A stretch of 64,000 nucleotides of DNA from G965230615 sp965230615 (GTDB lineage: Bacteria; Pseudomonadota; Gammaproteobacteria; HTCC5015): NCBI GenBank assembly GCA_965230615.1, contig OZ246012.1, positions 620,001 through 684,000 on the forward strand, given 5' to 3'. The notes under the pieces were generated by a model that was not told the DNA's origin, made no database searches, and saw only the letters and a list, made by a program, of their open reading frames with translations. Below are positions 1 through 8,155 of the stretch, one piece after another. A program made the position numbers and the translations under genes. Numbering within the stretch: the first letter of the stretch is position 1; the number at the start of each line of letters is the position of its first letter.

Positions 1-2208
1 ACGCCGACATTATCTGTAATGCCGGTTGTTGATCCTGATGGAGATCCGGTAACTTACCGCTTTCAGTTATATGCTGATCCTGAGCTAAGTAATTTGCTAG
101 AAGAGTTCACGACAGCTGATACTCAATGGCTGCTGACCAACCCATTAAGCAATAACACCTGGTACTATTGGCGGGCACGCAGCGAAGATGATAATGGTGC
201 GAATAGTGACTGGGCGATGAGCTATAGCTTCTTTGTTGATGATAATGGCATCGATGATGTGCCTACACTGGAGTTCTTGGAACCCATCAACAATATCAGC
301 ATTGATAGTGGTAGTGTGACAGCGCGTTGGAATGACATTGATCCAGATAGTAGCGCAACTATCGCTTTATATTACGATGATAATGATAATGGCGCCGATG
401 GCACCTTAATTGTGAGTGATATCGCAGAGGATGCTGATGGGGCTGAAGATACATTCATTTGGGATGTGTCGGCCATCGCTAATGGTAACTATTATCTCTA
501 TGCGATTATCAGCGATATTGTTAACAGCTCAACAGTATATGCACCGGCACAGATTACAGTGAATAACCCAACTGTTGATATAGCACCGGTTATTGCCATT
601 ACAGCGCCTGCTAACAATATTGTTGTAACCCAAGGTGATGCTGTGACACTGGCTTGGTCAGATGATGACCCTGATAGCAATGCGACTATCGCTTTATATT
701 ATGACACTGATAATAGTGGTGCTGATGGTGTACTGATTATTGATAGCTTAAGTGAAGACGATACGCTAGACAGCTTTAGCTGGAACACGGCCAGTACTGC
801 GGCAGGTACTTATTACATATATGCCATTATTGCGGATAGCAGCAATAGCAGCACCGTTTACAGTAACGCTAATATCACGATTGATAATCCTAATGTTGAT
901 CAAGCACCGCTGATTGATATCACTGAGCCTGCGAGTAACATAACAGTTGCCAATGGTGCATCTGTGACGATTAGCTGGAATGATATAGACCCAGACAGTA
1001 ATGCATCCATAGCGCTTTATTATGATATTGATAATACTGGTGCGGATGGCACACTGATTGTTTCAGGTCTGGAAGAGGATAGTGAAACGGATAGCTACTT
1101 ATGGGATACCACGGGTATTGCAGACGGCACATATTTTGTTTACGCGATTATTGATGATACTAATAATAGCAGTACAGACTATGCGGCCGGTTCAATCACC
1201 GTTGAAACGGCTATTATCAATCAACCGCCAACCATAAACCTGACGTCTCCTGCAAGTAACATTAATAGCGATGGTAGTGCGCCAGTATTAATTAGTTGGA
1301 CGGACGCCGACCCTGATGATAATGCGAATATTGCACTGTACTATGATGTGGATAGTAGTGGCGCTGATGGCACCCTCATTATCGAGGGTATTAATGAAGA
1401 TGATGCTACTGATAGTTTTAATTGGAATTTAAGTGGTTTAGCTGACGGCCAGTACTTTGTCTATGCCATTATTTCCGATGGTTCAGAAAGTGCGATCAGC
1501 TATGCTGCAGGCAGCGTTAATTTAGATACGACTGTGGCAAATCAGGCACCGAGTATCGAGATACAAAGTCCTGCAACTGATGCAACCGTTACCGTTGGTG
1601 ATATTGTTAATATCAGTTGGATCGATGCCGACCCTGATAGTAATGCGAATATCAGCTTGTACTATGACACTGATAATGCGGGTGAAGATGGTGTGCTGAT
1701 TGTTGCTGATCTTGCAGAGGATGATGATGGTAGCGCTGATAGCTTTGCCTGGAATACAGGCTCTCTTGCTGAAGACACATACTATATTTATGCCGTGATT
1801 ACCGACGGTGAGTTCAGCGCCAGTGATTATAGTCTGGGCGCTATTACCGTAGAGAGCTCAAATGCTGGCGGTCTGGTAGAGCTCTCAGAGAGTGAAGTCA
1901 GCTTAACGCGCAATGGCAGCTTTACCGATCGTCGCACTGGCAATATTACGGATCGATATATATTAACCAATGTTGGCGATAGCACGATCAACGGTCCGTT
2001 GACTATTGAGGTTATTATTACTCCGGCAGGCGTAACGTCTTTAGATAATGCCAGCGGCTCTTCTGATGCCGGTAATGGTACTATCGTCTTGGATAATGTC
2101 GAGCTATTGCCTGGCGCAACGATCAATTACGAGCTTGTTTTCAGAGGCTCTGGTCGTCGGTCTACTGGCAGATTTACTTACACGCAAAGCGTATTTCGTG
2201 AGCAGTAA
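1..2208 (+). CDS. 3' part of a large Ig-like/FnIII repeat surface protein (5' truncated)
   Basis: The frame is open from base 1, so the true start lies outside the window and the ATG at 19 is only an internal methionine. Counting from that ATG, residues 1-75 form a fibronectin-III-like unit (Y/W-rich, with W-R-A-R-S-E-D-D-N-G). Five tandem Ig-like units of about 107 residues follow, starting near residues 81, 190, 297, 404 and 511. Each carries a D-P-D-S-N-A-x-I-x-L-Y-Y-D core and a G-x-Y-x-x-Y-A-I-I strand. The last 115 residues differ and resemble a 'DUF11-like' beta-sandwich ending in R-E-Q. The Asp/Asn-rich composition suggests an extracellular, possibly calcium-stabilised adhesin or cell-surface scaffold. 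That role is inference. No RTX nonapeptides, LPXTG or PEP-CTERM tail is visible. A strong hairpin follows the stop, and a lipoprotein gene starts 156 bp downstream. Confidence 0.75.
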   Translation, partial: TPTLSVMPVVDPDGDPVTYRFQLYADPELSNLLEEFTTADTQWLLTNPLSNNTWYYWRARSEDDNGANSDWAMSYSFFVDDNGIDDVPTLEFLEPINNISIDSGSVTARWNDIDPDSSATIALYYDDNDNGADGTLIVSDIAEDADGAEDTFIWDVSAIANGNYYLYAIISDIVNSSTVYAPAQITVNNPTVDIAPVIAITAPANNIVVTQGDAVTLAWSDDDPDSNATIALYYDTDNSGADGVLIIDSLSEDDTLDSFSWNTASTAAGTYYIYAIIADSSNSSTVYSNANITIDNPNVDQAPLIDITEPASNITVANGASVTISWNDIDPDSNASIALYYDIDNTGADGTLIVSGLEEDSETDSYLWDTTGIADGTYFVYAIIDDTNNSSTDYAAGSITVETAIINQPPTINLTSPASNINSDGSAPVLISWTDADPDDNANIALYYDVDSSGADGTLIIEGINEDDATDSFNWNLSGLADGQYFVYAIISDGSESAISYAAGSVNLDTTVANQAPSIEIQSPATDATVTVGDIVNISWIDADPDSNANISLYYDTDNAGEDGVLIVADLAEDDDGSADSFAWNTGSLAEDTYYIYAVITDGEFSASDYSLGAITVESSNAGGLVELSESEVSLTRNGSFTDRRTGNITDRYILTNVGDSTINGPLTIEVIITPAGVTSLDNASGSSDAGNGTIVLDNVELLPGATINYELVFRGSGRRSTGRFTYTQSVFREQ
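259..1869 (+). repeat. Five tandem coding repeats, 321-bp period
   Basis: Equivalent proline codons at the start of each Ig-like unit fall at 259, 586, 907, 1228 and 1549. The spacings are 327, 321, 321 and 321 bp. The units are similar in DNA as well as protein; for example the stretch encoding I-A-L-Y-Y-D recurs nearly unchanged. This regularity suggests expansion by recombination, and copy number may vary between strains. Confidence 0.85.
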
Positions 2209-2258
2209 GTTTTATTGAAAAGCCTGGTGTTACGCGCCACAATAGACAGCATTCGCGT

Positions 2259-2309
2259 CTGGCTTCTCTGCACTGATTTTTACCTTCTTCATCAGTGCAG
2301 AGAAGTCAG
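2259..2309 (+). terminator. Long hairpin after the repeat protein
   Basis: Bases 2263-2277 and 2291-2305 are perfectly complementary over 15 bp. The stem extends to about 19 bp (2259-2277 with 2291-2309) through one G-U pair, around a 13-nt loop. It starts about 50 bp after the stop at 2208. There is no T-run after the right arm, so it is not a classical intrinsic terminator. It may act as an mRNA 3'-end stabiliser or a factor-assisted terminator. Confidence 0.5.
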
Positions 2310-2364
2310 CGCAATGAGCGTATCTTCCTATACTTCTAATCAATAACTTTAGATCGGTCTATAA

Positions 2365-3285
2365 ATGTCAGATAAACAATATAATTTTTTCGCCAAAACA
2401 GTATTGCCACTGTTGCTTATTATGCTGAGTTCATGTGGTCAGCAAGATGCAACAGATAAGAATTATCCGGAAGGAAAAAATATCGAACACAGTTTTAGAC
2501 TACAAAATGTGACTGGTCGTGCGATTCCGAAAGCAATCGTTAGCTTTTATACGCCAATCGCTAATAGTTCATATCAGAAAGCGCTGAGCGTTGAGGCGTC
2601 TGGACTTGCTGGTAAGCCGAAAAAGCAGGCCGATGGCTTGGGTAATCAGCTGCTATCTTACGAACTAAACGATATCCCGCCGGGCTTTACGGCAACATTA
2701 CGCATTAATAGCCGCGTTGGTGTTGCTCAAGATGCTGTTGCTTTAAGCACTGAGGAAATAACACCTTATTTACAAACACCTGCAACGTTTAGTTTTGCAT
2801 TGGATTTACCTGAAGGTATTACCGCAGCCGATAAAATAAAGCCACTTAGCGAAGCTGTTAGCCAAGCGCTTGATAATAGTCAGCTAACTGAGACTAATGA
2901 TACGACTACCGAAGCGCTTGATCATGATCTTGTTGCTGAAGCAGTCGAGACAGAGACTCATTTACCAGCTGATCCTTGCTTGATAAAAGCGCTTCACTTT
3001 ATCTATGCCGCCAGAACACTTGATATACCGGCAAGGCTTGTGGTTGGTTTATACGCTGACGGTGACAGTAATCAATTACAATGCTGGCCCGAAGTCTTCC
3101 AGGAGCAGCGTTGGCTGATTGTTAATCAACAGAACCACAATATTGCTACAGATAGCACGCAGTATCTGGCACTTCGAGTCATTGAGGCCAGTGAAACCAG
3201 TGAAGCCAATACCGTTGGCACATTGGAGCAGCTGTTATATACAGGTTATGGCCTGCAAATAGATTTACTGGTTAATAACCATTAA
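2365..3285 (+). CDS. Lipoprotein with a degenerate transglutaminase-like domain
   Basis: The 306-aa product has an N-terminal hydrophobic stretch ending in a lipobox (L-S-S-C, Cys about residue 24), so it is probably lipid-anchored in the envelope. Residues about 45-155 are beta-rich and unassigned, and 165-200 form an acidic linker. Residues about 201-255 resemble a transglutaminase-like core: an A-R-x-L-D-I-P-A-R-L-V-V-G-L segment followed by a C-W-P-E-V-F segment. In the family the second motif is normally H-A-W-V-E-V. Here the catalytic His position is Cys, and the usual V-D-P Asp position reads V-N-Q. A Cys (about residue 204) sits near the expected nucleophile. The domain is therefore probably inactive or altered, serving perhaps a binding role. 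It may work with the repeat protein upstream; that link is inference from position only. Confidence 0.6.
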   Translation: MSDKQYNFFAKTVLPLLLIMLSSCGQQDATDKNYPEGKNIEHSFRLQNVTGRAIPKAIVSFYTPIANSSYQKALSVEASGLAGKPKKQADGLGNQLLSYELNDIPPGFTATLRINSRVGVAQDAVALSTEEITPYLQTPATFSFALDLPEGITAADKIKPLSEAVSQALDNSQLTETNDTTTEALDHDLVAEAVETETHLPADPCLIKALHFIYAARTLDIPARLVVGLYADGDSNQLQCWPEVFQEQRWLIVNQQNHNIATDSTQYLALRVIEASETSEANTVGTLEQLLYTGYGLQIDLLVNNH

Positions 3286-3460
3286 ATAACGACTTAATTC
3301 GCTTTAATTCACTGCGTTGTCTGCTATTCCGGCTTAATGCCATGCTTGTGTTGCAAATTGAGCAAAAGCATGGCAATTTGGCTTAAACATACTTTCTTTA
3401 AACGATGAGCCGTCTGTATACTCGGCTTATTCATGACAGATAAGAGCAGAGCAGCGAGCA

Positions 3461-5086
3461 ATGACCAGTATTAAAAACCCTATATTACGTGGCTTTAACC
3501 CTGACCCATCAATCATCCGGGTAGGGGATGATTATTATATTGCGACATCTACTTTTGAATGGTTTCCGGGAGTGCAAATTCATCACTCCAAAGATTTACG
3601 CCATTGGCAACTACTCACACGTCCACTTAGACGTCAATCACAGTTAGACTTACGTGGTAACCCCGACTCCTGCGGTGTTTGGGCACCTTGTTTGAGTTAT
3701 GATAAAGGGACTTTCTATCTCGTCTACAGCAATGTCAGAACCTTTGATGGCGTTTGGAAAGACACGCCAAATTACCTGGTTACCACGCAAGATATTACAG
3801 GGGACTGGTCAGAGCCGGTATTTTTAAATTCAAGTGGTTTCGATGCATCATTGTTTCATGATGACGATGGGAAAAAGTGGTATCTCAGCATGATCACTGA
3901 TCATCGTATACGTAAAGAACTTGATGGCCATCCACTACCCGATTTTTTTGGTGGTATTATTTTGCAACAATACGATGAGCAGCAACAAAAGCTAGTCGGG
4001 CCGGTACATCATATTTTCCAGGGCACAGCCTTAGGCTTAACAGAAGGGCCTCATTTATATCGTAAAGATGGCTACTATTACTTGCTAACCGCAGAAGGTG
4101 GTACTGAATATAGTCATGCCGTTAGCATTGCGCGCTCGAAAAGTATTACAGGCCCCTATGAAGTTCACCCCGATAACCCAATGGTGACCTGTAAGCATAA
4201 TAAAACCTCCGTATTACAGAAGTCTGGACACGGTGATCTGGTAGAAACTCAAAACGGCGATTGGTATAGCGTATTTCTTGTTGGACGGCCGCTGAGTAGC
4301 CGTGGGCGTTGTATGCTGGGACGCGAAACAGCGATAGAGCGCTTTGAATGGCGTGATGGCTGGCCTTATTTAAGTCATGGCAGTAATGAGCCACGGCAGG
4401 AAGTTGAGGCACCAGACTTGCCCAGTCATCCGTTTCCAGCAAGTGTGGTACGCGATGATTTCGATAGCACCGAGCTGGATATTCACTTTCAATCATTGCG
4501 TGTGCCAGTGAGCGATGATTGGCTATCCTTGCAAGCCAGGCCAGGGCATTTGCGTTTGATAGGTCGTGAGTCGCTTAGCTCATTTCATAATCAAAGCTTA
4601 TTAGCACGCAGGGTTCAGGATTTCCATACACAAGCAAGCACTTGTGTTGAATTCGAACCAGAAAGCTTTCAACAATTAGCAGGCCTGGTTTGTTATTACA
4701 ATACCTATCACTTTCATTATTTGAATATCTCAAAGCGTGAAGATGGTGCCAAGGTGTTGAGTATTATTAGCTATGATAAGCATGAGCCTATTGAGCCCTT
4801 AGGCAGCAATGTTATTGATATCAGCGGACATGATAGAGTCTTTTTAAAAGTCGACTTTAATCGTGAGCAGTTACAGTTTTTCTATGCGACACAAGCGGAT
4901 CAATGGCAGGCTATTGGTCCTGTATTAGATGGCAGCATTTTATCGGATGACTATGTGACTGACCGGCACAATCGTTACCGTCCAGCGTTTACCGGTGCAT
5001 TCGTCGGTATATGTTGCCAGGATTTGAGTGGTAATCGTCTACATGCTGATTTTGATTGGTTTGAATATCAGGAAATCAACGACTAA
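3461..5086 (+). CDS. GH43 family beta-xylosidase / alpha-arabinofuranosidase-like
   Basis: The 541-aa protein has the two-domain layout of GH43 subfamily 11 beta-xylosidases: a five-bladed propeller (about 1-320) and a C-terminal beta-sandwich (about 330-540). The N-terminal G-F-N-P-D-P-S motif carries the probable catalytic base (D15). F-D-A-S-L-F-H-D-D-D-G carries the pKa-modulating Asp (D128), and L-T-E-G-P-H carries the acid Glu (E195). No signal peptide is present, so it is likely cytoplasmic and acts on imported xylo-oligosaccharides or arabinosides. Exact substrate is not resolved. Its stop overlaps by 4 bp the stop of the convergent AraC regulator. A paralogue lies at 8156-9772. Confidence 0.88.
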   Translation: MTSIKNPILRGFNPDPSIIRVGDDYYIATSTFEWFPGVQIHHSKDLRHWQLLTRPLRRQSQLDLRGNPDSCGVWAPCLSYDKGTFYLVYSNVRTFDGVWKDTPNYLVTTQDITGDWSEPVFLNSSGFDASLFHDDDGKKWYLSMITDHRIRKELDGHPLPDFFGGIILQQYDEQQQKLVGPVHHIFQGTALGLTEGPHLYRKDGYYYLLTAEGGTEYSHAVSIARSKSITGPYEVHPDNPMVTCKHNKTSVLQKSGHGDLVETQNGDWYSVFLVGRPLSSRGRCMLGRETAIERFEWRDGWPYLSHGSNEPRQEVEAPDLPSHPFPASVVRDDFDSTELDIHFQSLRVPVSDDWLSLQARPGHLRLIGRESLSSFHNQSLLARRVQDFHTQASTCVEFEPESFQQLAGLVCYYNTYHFHYLNISKREDGAKVLSIISYDKHEPIEPLGSNVIDISGHDRVFLKVDFNREQLQFFYATQADQWQAIGPVLDGSILSDDYVTDRHNRYRPAFTGAFVGICCQDLSGNRLHADFDWFEYQEIND

Positions 5087-5979
5087 TCGACTGCCTTGCG
5101 TAGCTGACCTGGCGGTTTACCAATAACATGGCGAAACGCCTTACGAAAAGAGACCTCTGATTGATAGCCACAGCGCTCAGCGATGCTGGCTATCGACAGG
5201 TCAGTGGTTTTTAAGAGCTCCACCGCTTCTTGCATACGCCAACCTGTGACGTATTGCATGGGCGACATACCCACCAGCGTTTTAAAGCGCTCTGCAAAAA
5301 TCGAGCGACTCAAGCCGACCTCTTTGGCTAAGCCCACCACTGTCCAGTCAGCACCTGGCTGAGAGTGAATCAGGTTTAAGGCCAAGCCGATTTTAGGGTC
5401 AGCCAGGGCACATAGCAGACCCTGCTGTAAACCACGCTGCATTTCAGCGCGCAGCACATGGACTAACAACACATTCGCCAGTTCATTCACAGCAACATCG
5501 GCACCTGGTCCGGCGGCTTCTAATTCTTTGATAATCAGCTGAATAAGTGTGTGCGTCTGTGTGGCGACTTTGAGGTCCAATACGACGACAGCTGGCAAGG
5601 TATCGAGTAAAGGCCAGGCGGCTTTGCTGTGAAACTCAAAAAAACCACACAGCAGACTGGTAATAGGACCTTGGGCATCTTCTGCGGGAGGCTGATTAAT
5701 CATAGCTGCCCGGGGCGTTTGCTCATCGCTGGAGAGCGCATGAGAGGCATCATGCGGGAACATAACAAAGTCGCCTGCGGTCAACAGCTTTGGCGGAATA
5801 TCCTCGCCCAGGTGCAACCAGCAGCTGCCTTGCCCAATCAGGTGAAAGGCCGCTTTGCGATGTCCTGATGTATCAACTGCCCAGGTCCCACAATAATCAG
5901 CATGCATGAAAATATCGGCTTTTAGCTGTAGTCGGCGCAATATGGCGCTTAGTGCATCAGTCTTTTTATCCATACTCAT
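5083..5979 (-). CDS. AraC-family regulator with cupin N-terminal domain
   Basis: The 298-aa protein has an N-terminal cupin-like sensing domain (about 15-190; G-D-F-V-M-F-P-H-D-A-S-H-A-L motif) of the 'AraC-binding cupin_6' type. Its C-terminal half (about 200-298) holds a double helix-turn-helix with the family signature E-V-S-F-R-K-A-F-R-H-V-I-G-K-P-P-G-Q-L-R. It is convergent with the GH43 gene at 3461 and divergent from the gene at 6086. It probably controls the neighbouring glycosidase or the small secreted-protein gene; its ligand cannot be read from sequence. Confidence 0.82.
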   Translation of the reverse strand: MSMDKKTDALSAILRRLQLKADIFMHADYCGTWAVDTSGHRKAAFHLIGQGSCWLHLGEDIPPKLLTAGDFVMFPHDASHALSSDEQTPRAAMINQPPAEDAQGPITSLLCGFFEFHSKAAWPLLDTLPAVVVLDLKVATQTHTLIQLIIKELEAAGPGADVAVNELANVLLVHVLRAEMQRGLQQGLLCALADPKIGLALNLIHSQPGADWTVVGLAKEVGLSRSIFAERFKTLVGMSPMQYVTGWRMQEAVELLKTTDLSIASIAERCGYQSEVSFRKAFRHVIGKPPGQLRKAVD

Positions 5980-6085
5980 AAGGACGAATTGTTATAAAAA
6001 TTGGATTTTACGGCATATTTTATCCGATTTAAAGGATATATAGTTATCCCCACTGAAACACAAACAGTCTATGAGGAGAACGTAT

Positions 6086-6469
6086 ATGAACATTAAGCAC
6101 ACTTCAGTCATTGTCATACTCTTATTTGTCTACTTGGGCTTGAGTAATGCCTTTGCCGGTTTGCCACAAACCAAAGGCGGAGTCACTGTTATCCACTTGG
6201 ATGAATATAACGGTTACTTTGCTGCTGAGGAAACGCTAGCAGGCTTAAAAGCGGGTGAATATGAGTTTGTTATTACTAACAAAGCCAATAAGCTGGTCGG
6301 GTTTCAAATCCAAAACTTAGCCACGCAAGAGACATTAGATAAGTTTCCACTCGAAGCCGGCGAGACGAAATCAACACGTGTAACCATCACAGAAGCCGGT
6401 GTGCGGTTTCGTTGCCCGATAAACCCGACTGCCTGGTATGAGCTCGATGGCATTAAAGCCGCTAAATAA
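6086..6469 (+). CDS. Small periplasmic cupredoxin-like protein
   Basis: The start is set at ATG 6086 because GAGGAG (6073-6078) lies 7 nt upstream. A further in-frame ATG at 6071 would place this ribosome site inside the gene. The 127-aa product begins with a clear Sec signal peptide ending near A-F-A-G, so the mature part (about 105 aa) is periplasmic. It reads as a compact beta-sandwich (Y-E-F-V-I-T-N-K-A-N-K, then E-A-G-V-R-F-R-C-P-I-N-P-T-x-W-Y). This is reminiscent of cupredoxin-fold proteins, but the full His-Cys-His-Met copper set is not apparent. Function is unknown. It lies 77 bp upstream of the glutaredoxin gene in the same direction. Confidence 0.6.
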   Translation: MNIKHTSVIVILLFVYLGLSNAFAGLPQTKGGVTVIHLDEYNGYFAAEETLAGLKAGEYEFVITNKANKLVGFQIQNLATQETLDKFPLEAGETKSTRVTITEAGVRFRCPINPTAWYELDGIKAAK

Positions 6470-6546
6470 AACGCCTGATGATGACTGTCATTGCGATGGC
6501 GAGCACATAAGACTAGCAATTATTAGCCAACAGTGGAGGAATAGAA

Positions 6547-6825
6547 ATGGCAAAGGTTGAGATTTACAGCAAAGCTTATTGCCCATACTGCCAGGGTGCG
6601 AAAGCGTTATTAGCCCAAAAAGGGATTGTTTATCATGAATATGACCTTCTAAAAGAGCCACAGCAATTGGCAGTAATGTTAGCACGCAGTAAGCAACAAA
6701 GAACGGTACCGCAAATTTTTATTAATGATGAACACATCGGCGGCTTTAGTGAGCTGCAAGCCTTACAACGCAGTGGTGAGTTAGATCAGCTACTTAGTAT
6801 GGCCGAAGCAGTAGCGTCAATATAG
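6547..6825 (+). CDS. grxC: Glutaredoxin 3 (Grx)
   Basis: The 92-aa protein is a dithiol glutaredoxin that reduces disulfides with glutathione in the cytoplasm. The active site C-P-Y-C is at residues about 12-15 (K-A-Y-C-P-Y-C). The glutathione-binding T-V-P-Q-I-F-I and G-G-F-S-E-L motifs follow in the expected order, and the length matches GrxC. A strong ribosome site (GGAGGA) sits 6 nt before the ATG. The thioredoxin gene starts 9 bp after its stop, indicating one transcript. Confidence 0.92.
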   Translation: MAKVEIYSKAYCPYCQGAKALLAQKGIVYHEYDLLKEPQQLAVMLARSKQQRTVPQIFINDEHIGGFSELQALQRSGELDQLLSMAEAVASI

Positions 6826-6834
6826 GAGACTAAG

Positions 6835-7167
6835 ATGAGTGAGCAACATGCAGTACAATTGAATAGCCAGAATTTTCATCAGTACCTTACTGATAATAAA
6901 GACCAGCCTGTACTCGTAGATTTTTGGGCGCCATGGTGCGGTCCATGTCAGATTGTAGGGCCTGTCGTAGAAGAGCTGGCAGCACAATACAAAGAGCAAG
7001 CCAAAGTTGCTAAGGTAAATGTGGATGACTATCAGGATATTGCTTTGCAATATAATGTGCGTAGCATACCGACATTGATACTTTTCAAAAATGGCGAAGC
7101 TGTTGAAACCAGCGTTGGCGTGCAACCTAAAGTGAAACTGGCTTCAACAATTGAGCGCCACCTCTAA
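6835..7167 (+). CDS. trxA: Thioredoxin
   Basis: The 110-aa protein has the canonical thioredoxin fold and W-A-P-W-C-G-P-C active site (residues about 27-34), followed by the cis-proline motif S-I-P-T-L-I-L-F-K-N-G. It is a cytoplasmic disulfide reductase fed by thioredoxin reductase, which is not in the window. It is co-transcribed with the glutaredoxin 9 bp upstream; GGAGA precedes its ATG. A second trxA probably exists elsewhere, because housekeeping trxA is normally next to rho; that point is inference. Confidence 0.92.
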   Translation: MSEQHAVQLNSQNFHQYLTDNKDQPVLVDFWAPWCGPCQIVGPVVEELAAQYKEQAKVAKVNVDDYQDIALQYNVRSIPTLILFKNGEAVETSVGVQPKVKLASTIERHL

Positions 7168-7219
7168 TGCGATACAGCGATAGCAGCGTTTAAAGCAACA
7201 GGTTTAAGCGCTGCTATTA

Positions 7220-8053
7220 TCAGCCCATAACAAGATGACGTGAGTCATTTGTTAAACCATTAATTTGAGGTAACCAGTTGTGCAACATAGTATCGGTATA
7301 GTTATCCTGATAGTGGCCTTGGATATCTTGGTGGATATGTTGATCCACTAGTGAAGGCTGAGCAATGTCAAAGTGCTCATTGGTTAAGTAGTTGGCGTAG
7401 TAAAGAATGGCTGCCTCAAAATAAAACTCATAGCAAGCAGTGGGATTAACATAATGCTGGATAGGCTGAGTGATTGTGGCAGGCATTTGCCAGTAGCTCA
7501 ATAGCGCAGCACTCAATTCTGCATGGTGATAACCAATAATATTTTTTTCAATCTGGTGCCGTGACGCACAGGTTTTCTCGCTTATTAAAGCAATGATTTT
7601 GGCCTTTTCAGGAAAGTAACATTGAATTAATAACTCACCCACACCGCGTAATAAACCAATTGTAAATAAACGTCCTGCAGGCAAACAAAAATGTTCGGCC
7701 ATCACGCTGGCCGCAGTAGCGCAATAGATATTTCGGTGCCAGAAATAATACGGGTTATCATGCAATGGGGCGTCTTCAAAGGCTTGAATTATATCGGCAG
7801 CCATCACCAGTGAGATGATATCGTCTGCGCCAACAAAGTTAATCGCTTGTTGGACAGAATCAATTCCACCACCCATAAAAATAGGGCTGTTAGCGATACG
7901 TAGTGTTCGCATGCACAAGCCTGCATCTTGTTCTAATGCATTTGTGATTTCACGTAGGGAATCTTCGGGGCATTCCAAAAAAGCGCTAAGTTGTTCAACC
8001 AACTTTAGCGAATCTGGTAAGCGTGCCTCTTCAATGAAGCTATTGATATCCAT
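7220..8053 (-). CDS. HDOD-domain protein
   Basis: The 277-aa protein is almost entirely an HDOD domain, a catalytically degenerate relative of HD phosphohydrolases. The helices C-M-R-T-L-R-I-A-N-S-P-I-F and I-N-F-V-G-A-D-D-I-I-S-L-V near the N-terminus fit the family, as does L-L-R-G-V-G-E-L-L-I in the middle. HDOD proteins act as signalling or scaffold modules, often linked to c-di-GMP, chemotaxis or stress pathways; no output domain is attached here. It is convergent with trxA and on the same strand as the GH43 gene that starts at 9772. Confidence 0.8.
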   Translation of the reverse strand: MDINSFIEEARLPDSLKLVEQLSAFLECPEDSLREITNALEQDAGLCMRTLRIANSPIFMGGGIDSVQQAINFVGADDIISLVMAADIIQAFEDAPLHDNPYYFWHRNIYCATAASVMAEHFCLPAGRLFTIGLLRGVGELLIQCYFPEKAKIIALISEKTCASRHQIEKNIIGYHHAELSAALLSYWQMPATITQPIQHYVNPTACYEFYFEAAILYYANYLTNEHFDIAQPSLVDQHIHQDIQGHYQDNYTDTMLHNWLPQINGLTNDSRHLVMG

Positions 8054-8155
8054 AAACGATCCTCAAGCAGGGGGCTTCCAGTGCTATTCAAACCTTTTCG
8101 GCTAATAGACAAATATCTTTAGACTGAATTGCCCACTGCGTGAGTTTAATGTGAC

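Noticed and set aside
259..1869. Possible CRISPR-like repeat array
   Set aside because: The repeats are 321 bp long, contiguous and in frame within one protein, with no short repeat-spacer pattern.
4146..4496. 116-codon minus-strand frame
   Set aside because: It is fully antisense to the GH43 enzyme, whose motifs are intact across this region.
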